A DNA stretch of 64,000 nucleotides from Persicitalea sp964500445 (GTDB lineage Bacteria > Bacteroidota > Bacteroidia > Cytophagales > Spirosomataceae), in the NCBI GenBank assembly GCA_964500445.1, contig CAZCOG010000033.1:9627-73626 (forward strand). Direction: 5' to 3'. A program made the translations under genes and the position numbers. The stretch's first letter is position 1. The number at the start of each line of letters is the position of its first letter. Positions 60,851-64,000 of the stretch are shown here, piece after piece. The notes below the pieces were generated by a model. That model did no database searches, had not been told where the DNA came from, and saw nothing but the letters and a program-made list of their open reading frames with translations.

Positions 60851-61858
60851 ATGAGTACCAACAAAGTAGATGTCAGCATCAATTACTACGGTAAACCTTA
60901 CCAAACATTAGTAACGTTGCTTACCCTTTGGAGACATTCCCGGCAACACATTGGTACGATTTACATCGTAATTGAGCGCCAGCAGCCATATGGGCAATAT
61001 GGAAGCATCAGGTTACTGCAATGGGCTCTTCAAGACCTACCAATACACTACTATTTTGCTAATCAATTTTATTATCATGGATCTCCTGCAATAGATTCAT
61101 TAAGCGACCCAAAAATCAGGTATGACTTGAAGTACCAATATGGTTTGGAAAAAACAAACAAAAGATACCATTTCCTATCACATAATGACTGTCTTTACGA
61201 GGATGATTTGTTGGGGAGCCTTCTCGCCCAAGTTGAATCTTCGAATGAAATAGTCGCGGGTGTAGGATTGATTGGACAATGCTGGAACTGTCCGGCTTTT
61301 TCAGCTCAGCTCTGCGACGGGTCGCGATTTGAAGAGTTTCGACCTACGGGGGCCCAAAACCTTACTCTGGTAGACCGCTATAAACCTCCTCGTGCAAAAA
61401 TTCATTATGCATTGATAGAGACAGGGTACAACCACCCTTTACCAGAGTGCCGTCTTAATGAGTACGCCTGCCTGGTTAACGCCGAGCAATACAAGGCACT
61501 TACTTTGCCTCGCGGTAAAATGCTTCCTCTGGGAGCTGCCTGGCATGGTACAGACTGGGGGGCAGTTTGGTTTCATGATATGGTGAATGCGGGTTATAAG
61601 TTCATAAATTTTCCCTTTGAACCTAAAATGACGCATGCGCCTTTTACCCCCACTAAAAGTGGTCATACCAGTGACCGGGATTCTGATGAGTATTTCAAAA
61701 TAGAGAGCAAAGCACGGCAATATCTGGCGGCGGAATTTCCAGATGCCTTGGTAATCCCGATTTCTGTTCGAATTGCAGCATGGTTTTACCAAGGCAAAGC
61801 AACGGCACGAAGGTTCCCTGAAAAACTAAAATCTGCTATTCGGGGTATACTACGATAG
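60851..61858 (+). CDS. Putative GT-A-type glycosyltransferase
   Basis: Encodes 335 residues without a signal peptide. The start, KVDVSINYYGKPYQTLVTLLTLWRHSRQHIGTIYIVIERQQPYG, is the nucleotide-binding beginning of a family-2-like glycosyltransferase. RYHFLSHNDCLYEDDLLGSLLAQV near residue 115 could hold the DxD-type metal site (HNDCLYEDD). Later WHGTDWGAVWFHDMVNAGYKFINFPFEPKMTHAPF resembles the acceptor end. I do not recognise an exact family; a surface-polysaccharide role is likely by motif only. Base usage is more AT-rich than in the metabolic genes, often seen in acquired surface-sugar genes. It is convergent with the GT-C-like gene. Confidence 0.7.
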   Translation: MSTNKVDVSINYYGKPYQTLVTLLTLWRHSRQHIGTIYIVIERQQPYGQYGSIRLLQWALQDLPIHYYFANQFYYHGSPAIDSLSDPKIRYDLKYQYGLEKTNKRYHFLSHNDCLYEDDLLGSLLAQVESSNEIVAGVGLIGQCWNCPAFSAQLCDGSRFEEFRPTGAQNLTLVDRYKPPRAKIHYALIETGYNHPLPECRLNEYACLVNAEQYKALTLPRGKMLPLGAAWHGTDWGAVWFHDMVNAGYKFINFPFEPKMTHAPFTPTKSGHTSDRDSDEYFKIESKARQYLAAEFPDALVIPISVRIAAWFYQGKATARRFPEKLKSAIRGILR

Positions 61859-61979
61859 CGAAATCAAAAATTTAGAGCATTCCGATCAATCGTCCTGCCA
61901 ATGATGGTTTACTGACGTTGATTGAATCAGACCTCTTGACAGGGGCCAAAGTAGTAATGAATAATAGAGCATTAATAAA

Positions 61980-62002
61980 ACAGCCTTATAAAATAAGGCT
62001 GT
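61980..62002 (-). terminator. Terminator overlapping the end of the GT-C-like gene
   Basis: ACAGCCTTAT and ATAAGGCTGT with a 3-base loop form a 10-bp stem; on the minus strand TTTTATTAA follows. The stem covers the last codons and the stop at 61986, so the terminator is built into the gene end. Confidence 0.75.
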
Positions 62003-63755
62003 CTGAAAGCGCGAGCGAGCGAGCGACTTCATTTTCCATCCAACAAAGGTTGGCTTGATACGTGCCGGCTGGTAACTTGTCAGGAATATCACCGTGTAAA
62101 CGATTGGGTGGCTTGTTTCCTTTTAACCGCTGAAACAAACTCCCCTCTTGCTCCATCATGGCTACGATATAGGGCTTCTGCGCAGAACCTTTTTGAAAAA
62201 TACAGAGAAACATCCCTTTGCTATGCGGTTCAAATTTGTCGGCCTCAACGGCAAACCCAAGCAGTGAATTCAGATAGTGGCTGTATTGCCCTTTGTTTTC
62301 TATACCAGTTACCTTTAAATCAATGCGTCCACTGCTCTTGTCACTACCTTTTCGCCAAACTTTGATAGTCTCATCGCTAAAAAAAACAGGAAAAATATAG
62401 TTTCGATAAAATTTCGGCTCCGGGTCTGGCAGATTAAAATATTGATGCAGAAAAACTCCTTTTTCGGTATAATTATACGTATCGGCTTTCAGGCCTGAGG
62501 AATAATATTTTACTGCGGCAGCATACTTAACATATCTGGTAATACTAAGTGCTAAAGCTAGGAGGAGAAAGAGACTTCTAAAAACCCCAAGAGGTTTGCC
62601 TTGTACTTTTTCAATAACAGACAGATAAAATACGATAAGCATCGAGACTGAATATATCTGAAACCGAATAGACATCATCCCTGCAACGCCATCCGCCGAC
62701 CGTCCAACAGAAATCATAGCTATACTGGCCAGCATCTTCAGAAAGCATATTTCCGCAAGACTGAAATGAAGCCAGTTCTTTTCTGCCTTAATAAATCGAG
62801 TACTGCTTGCTGACGAAATGAGTTTTAGAATGAGATAGGTAATTAATATAATACTGCCAACAGCTACCGAGAAAACCACGCCGTAAGTATCTGAAATCAC
62901 CTTTGCAATGGAACCTGTCAGCGCCACGAAACTTTGCGCCATCATGTAAAGCCCATCAGGAGAGAAAGCCAGTTTAGAAGCTGACGAAAACTTGAAATTT
63001 GAAAAATATATAAACAGGTATATGGATGTGAATATGAGATAAATAAAAAAATGTTTCCAGCGTTTTTGGGCGGCTAGCCAAAAAAGTACTATTGGTAAGA
63101 GGGAAATTCCATCCAGGTTAGTCAAAGTAGCTGCTATCGATAGTGGAAAAGCCCAGTACCAGCATCTAATCTTCTTTTTTTGAAGAAAGAATAAAGCCAG
63201 TATTGAAAAAGCAATGGCTAATGTGTACTGATACGCTGTCATACTCCACAGATGGTCCTGATAAACTATCGGTGAGAAAAGAAGCATTGTTACCGGAAGA
63301 AACCACGAATACCCTTTGTTACTTGATCTGTAAACCAGAAAAAAAGCACCTCCCAGAAGTAATAGATTCAGATATCCTAAAACAACAGTGAGTCTGAAGT
63401 CAAGCGTACCTTTAATCCAGTAAGTCAGCAGTATGCCCAATCGAGAAAAAGCAGTACGATGATCGTTTTGCTGCCTAACTAGTACTGAAAGCAGCTGTGC
63501 ATCGTTGTTTTCAAGCCCGTTAATTGTCTCGACAAGTTCCATATCGTCCATGAAAGGGACGTTTACGGCATAAGATTGTACATAAAAAAAGAATACAATA
63601 ATCGGTATCAGGCTAAGAATAAGAAACACATCCCGGTATCTCCAGTTTTTTACATGTCGCATTTGTGTATTCAGCGAAGGATTGAGTTGGGAGAGTCCCC
63701 TAAAAGACGTTTTTTTAGGAGCGAGAAACGATTCAAAAAATGCTCTTGAAACCAT
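61986..63755 (-). CDS. Polytopic membrane protein, putative GT-C-type glycosyltransferase
   Basis: Up to 589 residues; MRHVKNWRYRDVFLIL at residue 32 (63662) is an equally good start. At least ten membrane helices are visible (for example VFLILSLIPIIVFFFYV, VVLGYLNLLLLGGAFFLVY, YTLAIAFSILALFFL, IFTSIYLFIYF, VAVGSIILITYLILKLI). The first outside loop has VPFMDDMELVETING with an acidic pair and, later, RQQNDHRTAFSRLG; such acidic-pair and N[DE]HR motifs occur in GT-C-like membrane proteins of surface-sugar clusters. The C-terminal 180 residues are soluble and periplasmic. I cannot name the family or substrate. A GAGC microrepeat lies near the 3' end (62010-62024). Confidence 0.75.
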   Translation of the reverse strand: MVSRAFFESFLAPKKTSFRGLSQLNPSLNTQMRHVKNWRYRDVFLILSLIPIIVFFFYVQSYAVNVPFMDDMELVETINGLENNDAQLLSVLVRQQNDHRTAFSRLGILLTYWIKGTLDFRLTVVLGYLNLLLLGGAFFLVYRSSNKGYSWFLPVTMLLFSPIVYQDHLWSMTAYQYTLAIAFSILALFFLQKKKIRCWYWAFPLSIAATLTNLDGISLLPIVLFWLAAQKRWKHFFIYLIFTSIYLFIYFSNFKFSSASKLAFSPDGLYMMAQSFVALTGSIAKVISDTYGVVFSVAVGSIILITYLILKLISSASSTRFIKAEKNWLHFSLAEICFLKMLASIAMISVGRSADGVAGMMSIRFQIYSVSMLIVFYLSVIEKVQGKPLGVFRSLFLLLALALSITRYVKYAAAVKYYSSGLKADTYNYTEKGVFLHQYFNLPDPEPKFYRNYIFPVFFSDETIKVWRKGSDKSSGRIDLKVTGIENKGQYSHYLNSLLGFAVEADKFEPHSKGMFLCIFQKGSAQKPYIVAMMEQEGSLFQRLKGNKPPNRLHGDIPDKLPAGTYQANLCWMENEVARSLALSDSLIL

Positions 63756-63924
63756 AAAATCGACGGTGAATACTCTTTCCTCTACTAGTTGTTACTATCA
63801 GTGCTAAAAGCCCTAAAGCATTTTCATCTCCTTCTTCACAACTCAAAAAATCCATTAATAAAACAGGAACAACACTTGGCCAGAACGCTTTTTCTCCTTA
63901 CTTTTGCCCTCCCAACACATCACA

Positions 63925-63998
63925 CGGGATGTGGCGCAGCCCGGTAGCGCACACGCCTGGGGGGCGTGGGGTCGCAGGTTCAAATCCTGTCATCCCGA
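63925..63998 (+). tRNA. tRNA-Pro (anticodon GGG)
   Basis: A full cloverleaf can be folded: acceptor CGGGATG/CATCCCG (63925-63931 with 63991-63997), D-stem GCGC/GCGC, anticodon stem CACGC/GCGTG with loop CTGGGGG (anticodon GGG at 63959-63961), T-arm GCAGG-TTCAAAT-CCTGT and discriminator A at 63998. The next two bases are CT, so CCA is not encoded. The primary sequence matches bacterial proline tRNAs. The window ends two bases later. Confidence 0.93.
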
Positions 63999-64000
63999 CT

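Noticed and set aside
62010..62024. Phase-variation switch from the GAGC microrepeat
   Set aside because: Only about three units, at the extreme 3' end of the gene, where slippage would change only a few residues; kept only as a minor note.
1..64000. Frequent GTAC-containing words such as AAGTACC and GGTACTT
   Set aside because: They often coincide with common codon pairs, and I could not count or compare with expectation; not reported as a signal.

Overview
The window looks like chromosomal DNA of a Bacteroidota bacterium, most likely order Cytophagales (inference from gene content). Supporting signs are paired SusC/SusD genes, T9SS-type C-terminal sorting domains, a fused DAHP synthase-chorismate mutase, a bamA gene followed by two skp/ompH genes, LytS/LytR-type signalling, promoter-like TAnnTTTG elements and no clear Shine-Dalgarno sites. 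No CRISPR array, rRNA, prophage or complete insertion sequence is visible. The only RNA gene seen is a tRNA-Pro at the right edge.

Layout. 1-3900: end of nuoH, a secreted protein, ferrochelatase hemH, then menB and a MOSC protein on the minus strand. 4000-16300: a minus-strand block with two tandem SusC/SusD pairs, preceded by a DUF218 protein and a secreted propeller-like protein; no glycan-degrading enzyme is linked, so the substrate is open. 16370-17170: a REP-associated tyrosine transposase (RAYT) gene flanked by two identical 33-bp palindromes. 17170-19010: AraC-type regulator and QorB-like oxidoreductase. 19200-24450: TonB-dependent receptor, TPR-like protein, and a two-component pair whose kinase carries an N-terminal pentapeptide-repeat domain. 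24650-29340: uppS-bamA-skp-skp envelope-biogenesis cluster with a clear terminator. 29500-36280: secreted Ig-fold protein, lspA, proline dehydrogenase, the aromatic-pathway fusion enzyme and an M20 dipeptidase with a near-ideal promoter. 36330-37010: PIN toxin with its antitoxin.

37200-53000 is rich in exported sugar-oxidation-like proteins: two lipoproteins with propeller, HEAT or helical, and CxxCH cytochrome parts, a PQQ-type sugar dehydrogenase lipoprotein, a DUF1080 lipoprotein and a sialate-O-acetylesterase-like T9SS protein. Among them lie a DinB-like gene, ispH, an ECF sigma/anti-sigma/adhesin-like operon and a glycine-zipper lipoprotein. 53002-60150 encodes one 2382-residue protein: a GH42-like catalytic domain, 17 Ig-like repeats, two copies of a second module and a T9SS sorting domain; its DNA contains a 671-bp segment repeated without differences. 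60851-63755: a putative glycosyltransferase and a convergent GT-C-like polytopic membrane protein. tRNA-Pro(GGG) closes the window.

The most unusual elements are the giant repeat protein with its recent internal duplication, the RAYT/REP unit and the pentapeptide-repeat sensor kinase. I found no wholly new defence or mobile system. All functional calls rest on reading motifs by eye; no database search was run.
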